A stretch of DNA of 45,632 nucleotides from Chthoniobacteraceae bacterium (GTDB lineage: Bacteria; Verrucomicrobiota; Verrucomicrobiia; Chthoniobacterales; Chthoniobacteraceae): NCBI GenBank assembly GCA_947471505.1, contig CANIWM010000054.1:1-45632 (forward strand), given 5' to 3'. The notes beneath the pieces are model-generated. The model saw only the letters and a list, made by a program, of their open reading frames with translations. It was not told the DNA's origin and did not search any database. Positions 1 to 8,958 of this stretch are shown here, one piece after another. Made by a program: the position numbers and the translations under genes. Every line of letters starts with the position of its first letter. Position 1 is the first letter of the stretch.

Positions 1-365
1 AAGATTTCGCCGATCTTGTATTCGATGGTGTTCGGGCCGGTGGCCTTGGCCTTGAAGCCGTGCAGGTAGGGGAAGAGCTTGGCGTTGACGAACTGGATGA
101 GGTCGTCGCCGGTGAGGGCTGTGTTGTGGTCGATGGTGCCGTTCTTTTTCGGCGCAGCCCACGACTCCCAGCGATACGGCGCATCAAGGATGTGGGTGTA
201 TTTCCTGCCGTCGAGGGCGGCTTCGGTGGCTTTGTCGTGTTCGAGGGCGTCGAGGTATTTCAGGAAGAGCAGCCAGGAGGTCTGCTCGGTGTAGTCGAGT
301 TCGCTGGTGCAACCGGCGTCTTTCCAGAGGACGTCGTCGATGTTTTTAAAGGCTTGTTCGAACAT
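1..365 (-). CDS. hsdM: Type I restriction-modification DNA methylase HsdM, N-terminus (partial)
   Basis: Reading the minus strand from the ATG at 365-363 gives 121 codons with no stop, running off the left edge. The product begins MFEQAFKNIDDVLWKDAG and continues with EQTSWLLFLKYLDALE, YRWESWAAPKKNG and KLFPYLHGFKAKATGPN. This is the conserved N-terminal helical domain of HsdM, the adenine methylase subunit of type I restriction systems. The SAM-binding and NPPF catalytic motifs would lie further along the gene, outside the window, so activity cannot be judged. HsdS and HsdR are expected to the left. No clear Shine-Dalgarno sequence precedes the start. Family assignment is firm; completeness is unknown. 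Confidence 0.93.
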   Translation of the reverse strand, partial: MFEQAFKNIDDVLWKDAGCTSELDYTEQTSWLLFLKYLDALEHDKATEAALDGRKYTHILDAPYRWESWAAPKKNGTIDHNTALTGDDLIQFVNAKLFPYLHGFKAKATGPNTIEYKIGEI

Positions 366-530
366 GGGCGAGAGATGTCGCAGGCGAAGCGAGATGAGGA
401 AAGGAATTAACCACCGAGCGCGTGGTGGTTTGTTGGTGGTGCCCTTGTAGCGTCTCTGACCGCTCCGCCAATTGTGAATTTTGGGAGACTTTCCGATTGC
501 GTTTATGGGACACGGAATCACATTGGAAGC

Positions 531-1205
531 GTGCCGCAGAAACCACAGAAATATCCGGGAAAACTCATCGCCGTCGAAGGGCTCGATGGCTCTGGGAAGA
601 GCACTCAAATCTATCTCGTGAAACGCTGGCTGGAGCTTTCCGGTGCCCGCGTTTTCTTTACCGAGTGGAACTCTTCGCGCCTCGTGAAGCCGAGCACGAG
701 CCGGGGGAAAACGGAGAAGCTGCTGACGCCTACGACGTTTTCCCTTATCCATGCGACGGACTTTGCGGACCGCTACGAGCGCCAGATTTTGCCGCTGCTG
801 AAGGCGGGCTATATCGTGCTGGCGGACCGGTATGTGTTCACTGCGTTTGCGCGGGATGTGGTGCGCGGGGTGGACCCGGAGTGGGTGGAGAGCTTGTATA
901 ATTTTGCCTTTCTGCCGGACATCACGATGTACTTTCGCGCTCCGCTGGAGGTGGCGCTGAACCGGATTCTCGATGGGCGTCCGCAGCTCAAGTTCCACGA
1001 GGCCGGGCTGGATATGGGCTGGAGCGCCGACCCGTATGAGAGCTTCCGCATTTTCCAAGGCCGGGTGTTTGAGCAGTATGAGAAGATGAGTCCGCGGTTC
1101 GGCTTCACCGTCATCGAGGCGACGCGGGAGATTCACGAACAGCAGGCGGAGGTTCGCAGCATCATCGAGAGCAAGATCCACCTCGCAGACTTCAAGAAGC
1201 GCTGA
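531..1205 (+). CDS. tmk: Thymidylate kinase family protein, intact P-loop
   Basis: A 224-residue P-loop kinase of the dTMP kinase family, which phosphorylates dTMP to dTDP. The Walker A loop EGLDGSGKST is canonical and the DR motif is present in VLADRYVFTAFARD. I take the GTG at 531 as start, giving VPQKPQKYPGKLIAVEG; the frame is open back to another GTG at 474, which would add 19 poorly conserved-looking residues. The next gene starts 2 bp after the stop and is a paralogue, so the two are almost certainly co-transcribed. Length is close to the usual 200-215 residues. The nucleotide specificity is inferred from the family and not proven. Confidence 0.85.
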   Translation: MPQKPQKYPGKLIAVEGLDGSGKSTQIYLVKRWLELSGARVFFTEWNSSRLVKPSTSRGKTEKLLTPTTFSLIHATDFADRYERQILPLLKAGYIVLADRYVFTAFARDVVRGVDPEWVESLYNFAFLPDITMYFRAPLEVALNRILDGRPQLKFHEAGLDMGWSADPYESFRIFQGRVFEQYEKMSPRFGFTVIEATREIHEQQAEVRSIIESKIHLADFKKR

Positions 1206-1207
1206 CC

Positions 1208-1933
1208 ATGGCTACGAAACCAAAAACCCGCAAACTCGCTGACAAGCCTTTGGCATACGGACACGCGCTGCCGGAACTTCACGCGACGAGTTTTGCCGGT
1301 AAGCTCTTCGTGGTGGAAGGTGCGGACGGCTCGGGCCGCTCGACGCACATCCGGCTGCTGAGCGAATGGCTGGAGTCGAATGGCCGTGCGGTGGAGCACA
1401 TGGGATTGCGCCGCTCGCCGCTGCTGGCCAACGACATCGAGCAAGCGAAGCAATCGAACATCCTGACGCACACGACGATGACGCTCTTTTACGCGACGGA
1501 TTTCTTTGACCAGCTCGTGCATGAAATCATCCCCGCCCTGCGTGCGGGCTACGTTGTGCTGGCCGACCGCTATATCTACACGCTGATGGCGCGCGACATC
1601 GCACGGGGTGCGAATGCGGAGTGGACGCGCAATTTATACAGCCCGGCGCTGGTGCCCGATGCGGTGTGCTACCTGAGCGTGGACCCGAAGGAACTGGTGC
1701 TGCGGAACTTCGAGAAAAGTGCCAGCCTTGACTACTGGGAGAGCGGCATGGACCTCGGGCTTTCGCGCGACATGTTCGATAGCTTTCTCCTTTTCCAAGG
1801 GCTGCTGCAAAAGGAGTTTACGCGGATGCAGACGCGCTACGGCTTCGACATCGTGAACGCGAACCGCAGCGTCCCCGTAGTGCAAAAGGCCCTGCGCACG
1901 CACCTTGGGAAGATACTGGGGATAAAGCCCTGA
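1208..1933 (+). CDS. Thymidylate kinase family paralogue with Walker A Lys to Arg
   Basis: A 241-residue paralogue of the preceding kinase, with the same order of blocks: VVEGADGSGRST, LFYATDFFDQL, VLADRYIYTLMARD and YWESGMDLGLS. The Walker A lysine is replaced by arginine (CGC codon in GADGSGRST), and the N-terminus is longer by about 20 residues. In P-loop kinases that lysine contacts the beta/gamma phosphates, so catalysis may be reduced or absent. dTMP kinases are dimers, so this copy could be a regulatory or structural partner of the upstream protein; that is inference. The ATG at 1208 lies 2 bp after the previous stop. I recall GRST-type homologues in other phyla, so the substitution is probably inherited and not a local defect. 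Confidence 0.8.
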   Translation: MATKPKTRKLADKPLAYGHALPELHATSFAGKLFVVEGADGSGRSTHIRLLSEWLESNGRAVEHMGLRRSPLLANDIEQAKQSNILTHTTMTLFYATDFFDQLVHEIIPALRAGYVVLADRYIYTLMARDIARGANAEWTRNLYSPALVPDAVCYLSVDPKELVLRNFEKSASLDYWESGMDLGLSRDMFDSFLLFQGLLQKEFTRMQTRYGFDIVNANRSVPVVQKALRTHLGKILGIKP

Positions 1934-1977
1934 GTTCGGCATTGCCACGGCGCGGGGCATCGTCCAAAAGCGCGCCA

Positions 1978-2937
1978 ATGAAACGCATTACCACGTCTCT
2001 CGTCGCCCTCATCACACTCGTCTCCAGCGCCGCTTTCGCCGCCGAGCTGAAGTATTCCAACGTCCCGAACTTTTTCGATAAGACGCCCGGCGAGCAACCG
2101 CTCGGCGCTTGCCACGGCGGGACTGTCATCGACAAAGCGGGGAACATTTACGTCACTACCGATACGGCGCGCGGCATCCTCGTCTTCTCGGCGGAGGGGA
2201 AATTCCAGCGGGCGTTCGGGCCGTCAAAGATCCATGGACTGGAAATTCGCGAGGAAGGAGGCGTGGAAGTCATCTACGGCGCGCGGCCTTCGGCGCATGA
2301 GGTGATTAAGCTCAAGCTCGATGGCACTCAGGAGTGGGCGATCAAATACCCGGAGGAATCGGGTATCTGCAAAGACGCGAACGGCTTTAACCCATGCGCC
2401 GTGACTGCCGGGCCAGCGGGCGAGATTTTCGTGGCGGATGGCTACGGGTCAAACCACATCTACAAGTTCGACAAGGACCGCAAGTTCGTGAAGGCATTTG
2501 GCGGCAAGGGCGCGGAAGACGGGAAGTTCAACACTTGCCACGGCATCGCGCTCGACATGCGCGGCGAGAAGCCGCTGCTCTTCGTCTGCAACCGGAATAA
2601 TAACCGCGTGGAGCACTGGGACCTCGACGGCAACTTTGTCAAAGTGCTCCAGAAGGATCTACGGATGCCCGCTGCCGTCCACATTCGCGGCGAAAACGCA
2701 GTCATCCCCGAGCTACAAGGTCGCGTGACGGTGCTGGATAAAACCGGCGCAATCGTGGCGCAAGTGGGTGATAATCCAGACGGGAAACAGCGCGCCAATT
2801 ACGGCCTTCCTGCCGATCAGTGGAAAGATGGGATCACCAACTCTCCGCACGGCGCAGCGATCGATAAAGACGGGAACCTCATCGTCGCGGAGTGGAGCGC
2901 CTTTGGGCATCTGCACAAATTCCTACTGGCGAAGTAG
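1978..2937 (+). CDS. Secreted NHL-repeat beta-propeller protein
   Basis: A 319-residue secreted protein. The ATG at 1978 gives a good signal peptide (MKRITTSLVALITLVSSAAFA followed by AELKYSN in outline); the frame is open upstream to 1942, but that extension would bury the signal. The body has repeated NHL-type blades: GTVIDKAGNIYVTTD, AGPAGEIFVADGYGSNHIYKF, CHGIALDMRGEKPLLFVCN and HGAAIDKDGNLIVAEW. NHL propellers bind ligands or catalyse amidation/lyase reactions. The closest familiar type is the peptidylglycine-lyase-like 6-bladed propeller often fed by verrucomicrobial secretomes, but no catalytic claim is made. It starts 44 bp after the kinase pair and may be transcribed separately. Confidence 0.75.
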   Translation: MKRITTSLVALITLVSSAAFAAELKYSNVPNFFDKTPGEQPLGACHGGTVIDKAGNIYVTTDTARGILVFSAEGKFQRAFGPSKIHGLEIREEGGVEVIYGARPSAHEVIKLKLDGTQEWAIKYPEESGICKDANGFNPCAVTAGPAGEIFVADGYGSNHIYKFDKDRKFVKAFGGKGAEDGKFNTCHGIALDMRGEKPLLFVCNRNNNRVEHWDLDGNFVKVLQKDLRMPAAVHIRGENAVIPELQGRVTVLDKTGAIVAQVGDNPDGKQRANYGLPADQWKDGITNSPHGAAIDKDGNLIVAEWSAFGHLHKFLLAK

Positions 2938-2942
2938 CCCGC

Positions 2943-3416
2943 TTATTCTCCTTCGTCGGTCTGGGCGAGGGCGCAGGCGTCGGCGATGAGTTCAAGGTCT
3001 TGCAGCAACCGCGAGCGGCGCGCTGCCGGGATGACGGCGAGGATTTGCCCCTGCAGCTCGTGGGCGAGGTCGAAGGCTTTGAGAAAGCGGCGATTCCCCT
3101 CGCTCTCCAGCTTCACCCGGCGAGCGCGGCGGTCCGTCTCGTGGGCGCGGCGCGTGATGAGGCCGGACTTCTCCATCCGCTTTAATATGGACGTGATCGT
3201 GTTCGGGTCGCTGGCCATGAGGTCGGTGATCGTCTGCTGCGTGAGGCCGCGCGGGTCGCCCTCGTGGAGCCAGCGCAAGATGCTGTATTGGTCGGGCGTA
3301 ATGCCGAGGTGCGCGATGCGCTGGCGAAACGTCTGGTTCAGCGAATACCACGCGCGCCGGAGCAAGGGCGGCAGGCGGCGTGTGGTGTTTTGTGTGGGTG
3401 CCAAGTCTTTGGGCAT
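2943..3416 (-). CDS. MarR family transcriptional regulator
   Basis: A 157-residue winged-helix regulator. The central block LGITPDQYSILRWLHEGDP, then LTQQTITDLMASDPNTITS (recognition helix region) and GLITRRAHETDRRARRVKL (the wing, with the DxRxxR-type turn) are typical of MarR. MarR proteins are dimeric and usually repress a neighbouring or divergent gene, released by small aromatic ligands. It is divergent from the secreted protease-like gene that starts at 3510, and converges with the NHL gene 5 bp away. The ligand and target are not visible from the sequence. Confidence 0.88.
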   Translation of the reverse strand: MPKDLAPTQNTTRRLPPLLRRAWYSLNQTFRQRIAHLGITPDQYSILRWLHEGDPRGLTQQTITDLMASDPNTITSILKRMEKSGLITRRAHETDRRARRVKLESEGNRRFLKAFDLAHELQGQILAVIPAARRSRLLQDLELIADACALAQTDEGE

Positions 3417-3509
3417 GTCCGCGTGTAGCGTGGCGCTGGGGAAATGAACAGGCTGCTGGAGAAATACCGGTTGAATTGCGCCCTGCTGACGTTACGTAGG
3501 CGCTGCGTC

Positions 3510-5525
3510 ATGACCTACTCCACCGCGCTGTATCTCGGAACCCTGAACTTGCGTCCGCTGCTGTTTGCGACGGTGGGGTTTGCGCTTTCCTGCGTGGTGC
3601 GGGCGGAATTTAAGGCGGACATCGGGTGGACGAAATTGCAGGGCGAGCTAGGCGGCGCTCTGCCCACCGGAGCGGGCGTGGCGGTGAGCCAAGTGGAGGC
3701 ACCGGAGGGCACAGGAATTTATGCGCCGGATACTACGAGCGCGGAGTTCACGGGGAAAACGTTCTCATTAAAATCCGGCGCTTCGGGGGTCTCCGGGCAC
3801 GCGACGACGGTGGCGGGATATTATTACGGGCTGGCGGGGAGCATCGCGCCGGGGATCACGACGATTGATGTGTATGAGGCGAATAATTGGATCGGCGCGG
3901 GGTTCTTGCGGCTGGGGTCGATTTCCGCGCCAAAGACAGAGACACGGGCGATGCAGAGCCATAGCTGGGTGGGCAGCGCCGGGGCGAGTGATGTGGAGAT
4001 ACTTCGGCGCTTCGATTTCGCCATCCAGCAGTCCGAGTTCCTCGGCGTCGTCGGGCTGAATAACGGCTCGCAGGGGAATCTGCCGGCGCTGCTTGCGGGC
4101 TGCTACAACGGTATTTCCGTCGGGCGCTCCGACGGCATCCATAGCTACGGCACGAACACCGCCGACGGATCCGGGCGGACGAAGCCGGAGGTGGTCGCGC
4201 CGTTCGATGCGACGAGCTGGGCCACACCCGCCGTCTCCTCCGCTGCGGCCCTCCTGCGGCAAGTTGCGCCGGCAAACGGCAGGAAGGTGGTCGCTCTCAA
4301 ATCCATGCTGCTGGCTGGTGCGACGAAGACCCAGTTCCCCGGCTGGAGCCGCACCACCACGCGCCCCATAGATACGATCTACGGCGCGGGGCAGCTCAAC
4401 GTGTATCGCAGCTACCACATCCTAAATGCGGGGCAACAAGCCGCGAGTGCGACCGTCTCCGTGGCCACGCGCGGGTGGGATTTCAATACGACGACGGCAG
4501 GCGGCAGGCGGTACTTTTTCGACATCGCGGCGGGCAACACCGCGCCGGGACTCTCTGCGCTGGTGACGTGGAATCGCACCATCGGCGGCGCGTGGCCGAT
4601 CGCAACGACCACTACCCTCGCGAACGTCACGCTCAAGCTCTACGCAGCGACTGGCTTCACCACGGGTGCGCTGCTGGATTCGAGTGAGAGTGCGGTAGAT
4701 AATGTGGAGCACATCTACCAGCCCACGCTCCCGCCGGGCCGCTACGCGCTGGAAGTCACGAGCGACCTCGCGAGCGTCGCCTACGGGCTCTCGTGGTATT
4801 CGCAGCCGACCGTCACCGTCGCAGCCACCTCGCCCGCTGCCGCAGAGCAAGGGCTTGCAGCGGGCGTCTTCACGATCACCCGTGCGGGCGATCTCGCGGC
4901 ACCGCTCGTCGTCGCCTACACGATGTCGGGCACGGCCACGGCGGTGGCGGATTATGCAGCGGTGGCGGGCAGCGTCACCATCCCAGCGCTGTCTGCATCG
5001 GCGACGGTCGCGATCACGCCGATTGCGGATTCCATCGCGGAAGGCGCGGAGACGGCGACGCTCACGCTCTCGGCGGACATGGCGTATTCCGTGGGCGGCA
5101 GCGCGACGGTGACGATTGCCGATTTGCCGATGGATGCGTGGCGCTTCGTGAACTTCACGGCCCCCGAACTTGGGGACGCGCTCCTCAGCGGAGACGCGGC
5201 GGATTTCGACCACGACGGAACCTCGAACCTCCTCGAATACGCTCTCAATTTGGACCCGAAGACGCCGCTCGTCGCCGGGCTGCCCGTCGCATCCATCCTC
5301 CCCGGCGGCGCACTGGCGCTCACTTACACGCGGGTGAAGTCCGCCACGGACCTCACTTACACCGTCGAGGTGGGGAACGAAGCGGGCGCTTGGAGTTCTG
5401 GCGCGGCATTTACCGCCGTGGCAGGGACCGTGGATAACGGCGCGACCGAGTCCATTACCGTGGAGTCGCTGCTCACGCCCGGAGCCGGGCAAAAGCAGTT
5501 CATGCGGCTGCGAGTGACGAGGTAG
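3510..5525 (+). CDS. Secreted subtilisin-like (S8-type) protein with Calx-beta domain
   Basis: A 671-residue secreted protein. The ATG at 3510 gives a signal peptide ending near CVVRA; an upstream ATG at 3444 in the same frame is possible. The first third is S8-like: SGHATTVAGYYYG resembles the catalytic His block, VGLNNGS the oxyanion Asn region, and ATSWATPAVSSAAALL the catalytic Ser block. The usual Asp block (DTG) is not seen: the equivalent strand reads GVAVSQVEAPEG, so activity may depend on Glu or be lost. A Calx-beta domain follows (about residues 435-550), then an acidic EF-hand-like DFDHDGTSNLLEYALNLDP motif common in verrucomicrobial secreted proteins and a C-terminal beta domain ending FMRLRVTR. 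Probably exported or surface-bound. Confidence 0.72.
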   Translation: MTYSTALYLGTLNLRPLLFATVGFALSCVVRAEFKADIGWTKLQGELGGALPTGAGVAVSQVEAPEGTGIYAPDTTSAEFTGKTFSLKSGASGVSGHATTVAGYYYGLAGSIAPGITTIDVYEANNWIGAGFLRLGSISAPKTETRAMQSHSWVGSAGASDVEILRRFDFAIQQSEFLGVVGLNNGSQGNLPALLAGCYNGISVGRSDGIHSYGTNTADGSGRTKPEVVAPFDATSWATPAVSSAAALLRQVAPANGRKVVALKSMLLAGATKTQFPGWSRTTTRPIDTIYGAGQLNVYRSYHILNAGQQAASATVSVATRGWDFNTTTAGGRRYFFDIAAGNTAPGLSALVTWNRTIGGAWPIATTTTLANVTLKLYAATGFTTGALLDSSESAVDNVEHIYQPTLPPGRYALEVTSDLASVAYGLSWYSQPTVTVAATSPAAAEQGLAAGVFTITRAGDLAAPLVVAYTMSGTATAVADYAAVAGSVTIPALSASATVAITPIADSIAEGAETATLTLSADMAYSVGGSATVTIADLPMDAWRFVNFTAPELGDALLSGDAADFDHDGTSNLLEYALNLDPKTPLVAGLPVASILPGGALALTYTRVKSATDLTYTVEVGNEAGAWSSGAAFTAVAGTVDNGATESITVESLLTPGAGQKQFMRLRVTR

Positions 5526-5586
5526 TTGCAGCACGCTCGATTTGATCCTTGCCGTTCAGTGCGGGCTGCATTCAATGCGCGCCTTT

Positions 5587-6555
5587 ATGATCGTCACTAC
5601 AGCGCAACTATACAAGGTGGCCTACGGGAAGTATGCCGTCGGAGCTTACAACATCAACAATGCCGAGCAAACGATGGGGCTCTTCCGGGGCTGCATTGAG
5701 AGCCAAGCGCCTTTCATCATCCAGATTTCAAAAGGGGCACGCAAATACACGGAGAAGCGGATGCTCGAAGCCATCATCCGCTCGGCGGAGGAGATTTTCC
5801 CGGACGCGATCTTCGCCGTGCATCTCGACCACGGTGACGAGGAGACGTGCTACGACTGCATTGACTCGGGCTTTTACAGCTCGGTGATGATTGACGCTTC
5901 GCACGACCCATTCGACGAGAACATCGCCATCACCAAGCGCGTCGTGGACCGCGCCCACGCAAAGGGAATCAGCGTCGAGGCCGAACTGGGGATGCTCGGC
6001 GGCGTGGAAGAAGACATCGCCGTGGATGAAGGCAACGCCTGCCTCACAAACCCGGAAGAGGCCGTGGAGTTTATCCAACGCACCGGCTGCGACGCACTCG
6101 CCGCCGCCATCGGCACGAGCCACGGAGCTTACAAATTCCGGGGGCAGCAGTCCTTGCACTTCGAGGTTATCGAAGGCATCCAAGCCAACCTCAAGGCCGC
6201 AGGAATGCCGCCGACGCCCATCGTCATGCACGGCTCGTCGTCGGTGCCAAAGGAAGAAGTCGCCCGCATCAATGCCGCCGGTGGAACGCTCGACCCGAGT
6301 GCTTGCGGCGTGAACGAGAACGAATATCTGCCCGCCGCGAAGCTCGGCGTGACGAAGGTGAACATTGACACGGACGGACGCCTTGTCTGGACGCGCGTCC
6401 ACCGTGAATACTTCCGCGACAAGCCTGGCGACTTCGACTTTCGCCCACCGGGGAAGACGTTCATTGATGAGTATGCGAAGTTCATCGCGCATAAAAACAA
6501 GATGCTCGGCAGCGCTGGGACGATCCCGGCGATCCGGGCAGCACTTGGTATTTAG
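5587..6555 (+). CDS. fba: Class II fructose-bisphosphate aldolase
   Basis: A 322-residue zinc aldolase that splits fructose-1,6-bisphosphate to DHAP and glyceraldehyde-3-phosphate in glycolysis. The sequence shows AVGAYNINNAEQ near the start, the zinc/catalytic block AVHLDHGDEETC, and SVEAELGMLGGVEED, AAAIGTSHGAYKF and VMHGSSSVPKEE, which supply further metal and phosphate ligands. The ATG at 5587 (MIVTTAQLYKVAYGK) fits the family start better than the ATG at 5542. The length fits the shorter class II group. It is followed 6 bp later by a rhodanese gene. Assignment is firm; related tagatose-bisphosphate aldolases share the fold, so exact substrate is inferred. Confidence 0.92.
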   Translation: MIVTTAQLYKVAYGKYAVGAYNINNAEQTMGLFRGCIESQAPFIIQISKGARKYTEKRMLEAIIRSAEEIFPDAIFAVHLDHGDEETCYDCIDSGFYSSVMIDASHDPFDENIAITKRVVDRAHAKGISVEAELGMLGGVEEDIAVDEGNACLTNPEEAVEFIQRTGCDALAAAIGTSHGAYKFRGQQSLHFEVIEGIQANLKAAGMPPTPIVMHGSSSVPKEEVARINAAGGTLDPSACGVNENEYLPAAKLGVTKVNIDTDGRLVWTRVHREYFRDKPGDFDFRPPGKTFIDEYAKFIAHKNKMLGSAGTIPAIRAALGI

Positions 6556-6561
6556 TCCGCG

Positions 6562-7152
6562 ATGAAAAAGGCCGCCGGAAAGTTCCTGTCTGCTTTCGGC
6601 TTCACGCAGTTGGTCATGGTCGTGGCCGTCGGCTTCGCGCTGTACTTGGCCTACGAGCCGTGGCGCTGGGGCAGGGTGAGGGATGAACTGCACCGCCGTT
6701 TTCCGCTCGTGACCGATGTCATCGAGACGGTGAAACTGGACCAATGGATGCGGGATGTGAAGATAGACCCAGCGAAGCAGGGGCCGATATTGCTGGATGT
6801 GCGGAGCGCGCCCGAGTTCACCTTGAGCCATATCCCCGATGCGAGACATGTGCTCGTGGGTCTGGACCTCGCGGAGATGGGATTACTCACGACGCCGGAA
6901 AACCGCGATGCGGAACTGAAGCGCCCAATCGTCTGCTACTGCGCTGTCGGCTACGAGTCGTCGGAGCTCATTGAGCGACTTAAGCGATTGGGCTTCACGA
7001 GAGTGCAGATGCTCGATGGCGGGGTGTTCCGCTGGGCGAATGAGGGCCGCCCGCTCGTGGATGGCAGCGGTGCCGCAGTCAAGGTTGTGCATCCAGGGAA
7101 TGGCTCAACCAGTGGGCTACTCCACAGATCCGCCCGGGCGAAGATCCAGTAG
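6562..7152 (+). CDS. Membrane-anchored rhodanese-domain protein
   Basis: A 196-residue protein with one N-terminal membrane segment (about residues 13-31, FTQLVMVVAVGFALYLAY) and a rhodanese domain (about 70-175). The domain shows LLDVRSAPEFTLSHIPDA and the active loop CYCAVGYES, where C127 is the likely persulfide-carrying cysteine. Rhodaneses transfer sulfane sulfur to acceptors such as cyanide, thioredoxin or biosynthetic partners. It lies 6 bp after fba and its stop codon is separated by one base from the ispE start, so it is probably in the same operon. The acceptor cannot be inferred. Confidence 0.87.
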   Translation: MKKAAGKFLSAFGFTQLVMVVAVGFALYLAYEPWRWGRVRDELHRRFPLVTDVIETVKLDQWMRDVKIDPAKQGPILLDVRSAPEFTLSHIPDARHVLVGLDLAEMGLLTTPENRDAELKRPIVCYCAVGYESSELIERLKRLGFTRVQMLDGGVFRWANEGRPLVDGSGAAVKVVHPGNGSTSGLLHRSARAKIQ

Positions 7153-7153
7153 C

Positions 7154-7984
7154 GTGATTCTCATCGCTCCAGCGAAAGTGAATCTTAGCCTTCGGGTCGT
7201 CCGTAGGCGGGAGGACGGCTTCCACGAAATTGAGACGCTCATGGTGCCGCTCTCCCTCCATGATACGTTGGAGTTCACGGAGTGCGAGGCTGGCGGGTTG
7301 GCCTTTACGTGCAGCGATCCATCGTTGCCCTCCGGGCCGGAAAACCTCGTCGTTAGAGCGGTGAATGAGTTCACGCGCCACACGGGGCGAGCGGTGAATG
7401 TGAGCATCCATCTGCGCAAAGAAATCCCCCATGGCGCGGGACTTGGCGGAGGGAGCAGCGATGCAGCCACCACGCTGCTGGCGCTGGATCGCATCTACGA
7501 AACGCGCCTCCCTCACACGGAACTCGCGGCGCTCGCGGCGGCCATCGGCAGCGACATCCCGTTCTTCATTTACCAAAGCGCCGCGTGGTGTCGGGGTCGT
7601 GGTGAGCTCGTATCGCCGTGCCCCTTCGCGGAGCAATTGCCGTTGGTTTTACTAAAGCCGGAATTCGGCGTGCCGACTCCGTGGGCTTACAGTCAGTGGC
7701 GCGACTCGCTCGAAATCCCCGGCATTCCCTACGTGCCACAATCGTTTGGCTGGGGCGAACTGGTGAACGATTTGGAGCGCCCTGTTTTCCAAAAATACAT
7801 CCAGCTCGCCGAGATGAAGCGGTGGCTGCTCGCGCAGGTGGAAGTCGCCGGAGCTATCATGTCTGGCAGCGGCAGCACCATGTTGGCTGTGCTCCGAGAG
7901 CGAGCGGGTGGGACGGCGCTTATCGAGAAGGCGCGCGCGCAATTCGGCGAGAACCTGTGGGCGGCTGCCGTGATGACAGCATGA
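7154..7984 (+). CDS. ispE: 4-diphosphocytidyl-2-C-methyl-D-erythritol kinase
   Basis: A 276-residue GHMP kinase of the non-mevalonate (MEP) isoprenoid pathway, phosphorylating CDP-methylerythritol. The start is the GTG at 7154, giving VILIAPAKVNLSLRVVRRR, the usual IspE N-terminus; the frame is open further upstream but overlaps the rhodanese gene. The ATP loop is IPHGAGLGGGSSDAA and the third GHMP motif is AIMSGSGSTMLAVL. Isoprenoids made here feed the squalene/phytoene synthase encoded at 15277-16254, although the genes are not adjacent. Its stop overlaps the next start (ATGA). Confidence 0.94.
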   Translation: MILIAPAKVNLSLRVVRRREDGFHEIETLMVPLSLHDTLEFTECEAGGLAFTCSDPSLPSGPENLVVRAVNEFTRHTGRAVNVSIHLRKEIPHGAGLGGGSSDAATTLLALDRIYETRLPHTELAALAAAIGSDIPFFIYQSAAWCRGRGELVSPCPFAEQLPLVLLKPEFGVPTPWAYSQWRDSLEIPGIPYVPQSFGWGELVNDLERPVFQKYIQLAEMKRWLLAQVEVAGAIMSGSGSTMLAVLRERAGGTALIEKARAQFGENLWAAAVMTA

Positions 7985-8958
7985 GAATCATCGCGCTCCT
8001 CCTAGCCGCAGTGTGCGCTGCGCAGGAGCCACAACTCGCTGCACTCCGAGCCGCAATCGCCGCTGCCGAAAAGCGTGTTGTCGAAGCACGCGCTGCCGGA
8101 ATTACGGAGTTCATCGTGTGGTCTGACAAACTGCCTGAAGGTCCGAACGAGCTGAAGCCCGAGCGTGTTCTTGCTGAGTTTCCGTTCGACGATCTCACAT
8201 CGGTGAAATTGCAGGCGCAACCAGCACTGGTGGAGAGTCCTCGGGGTAAAGCGCTCCTGCTCGATGGCGAGAACGGCGTCCGTATTCCGGATCTTGCCCA
8301 CTTTACGCGGAGCGATCCGTTCACCTTTTCGCTGTGGATCAAAGTGCCCGGCGTCTTGGAGCGCGCTGTTGTCCTTCACCACAGCACTGCCCTCGCTGGT
8401 AAGGGTATTCGTGGCTACGAGCTCCTGCTGGAACGTGGGCACCTCACTTTCGCGCTGAACCATTCGTCGCCGGGCGAGTCGGCGAAAATCGCTACGCAGA
8501 CTCCGCTCGCTGCTGGGCGCTGGACGCACGTTGCGGTGACCTACGATGGCTCCAGCCGCGCGGCTGGGATGCGCATCTTTGTCGATGGCATCGCTGTGCC
8601 GACGGACACGCTGCGCGACGCACTTTCGCAAGACATCATCGGCGACGGAGTGGTGCCCGAGCTCGTCATCGGTCGCCGCGCTGGCGACGCCGGGTTCAAA
8701 GGTGGGCAGGTGGATGAACTCCGCATTTTTGCCCGCTCCCTCGCGCCCATCGAAGTCGCATCGCTGGCCGGGCTCGACCACTTTACTAAAGCGTTGCAGG
8801 CCATCCCCGAGCTTGCGCCTGGGCAGCGCGACGCGCTCATCGAATACTACATCGCCACCGCTCACTATCCGTCGCTCGAAGCTCAAAGGGAGCTTCACGC
8901 TGCTCGCGATGCCGAGCGCAGATTCCTCAACGCAAACCCCTCAGCGCCGACCCGCTAA
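7981..8958 (+). CDS. Secreted LamG-domain protein resembling the middle of a DUF1549/DUF1553 protein
   Basis: A 325-residue protein with a short signal-like start ([15 protein letters not shown]), a coiled segment ([18 protein letters not shown]), a LamG/concanavalin-like domain (about 75-255: [42 protein letters not shown]) and a C-terminal helix rich in Ala, Arg and Glu. In planctomycete and verrucomicrobial DUF1549/DUF1553 proteins the same order, LamG then an ALxxYYxxxxx(R/E)-rich helix, lies between the cytochrome-like N-terminus and DUF1553. Here both flanks are absent, so this may be a stand-alone descendant of that middle segment. It overlaps ispE by 4 bp and converges on ribBA with a 4-bp overlap. 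Confidence 0.7.
   Translation: MRIIALLLAAVCAAQEPQLAALRAAIAAAEKRVVEARAAGITEFIVWSDKLPEGPNELKPERVLAEFPFDDLTSVKLQAQPALVESPRGKALLLDGENGVRIPDLAHFTRSDPFTFSLWIKVPGVLERAVVLHHSTALAGKGIRGYELLLERGHLTFALNHSSPGESAKIATQTPLAAGRWTHVAVTYDGSSRAAGMRIFVDGIAVPTDTLRDALSQDIIGDGVVPELVIGRRAGDAGFKGGQVDELRIFARSLAPIEVASLAGLDHFTKALQAIPELAPGQRDALIEYYIATAHYPSLEAQRELHAARDAERRFLNANPSAPTR

Noticed and set aside
4422-5534. 370-residue Arg-rich open frame opposite the subtilisin-like gene
   Set aside because: Composition is that of an antisense frame and no family is recognised.
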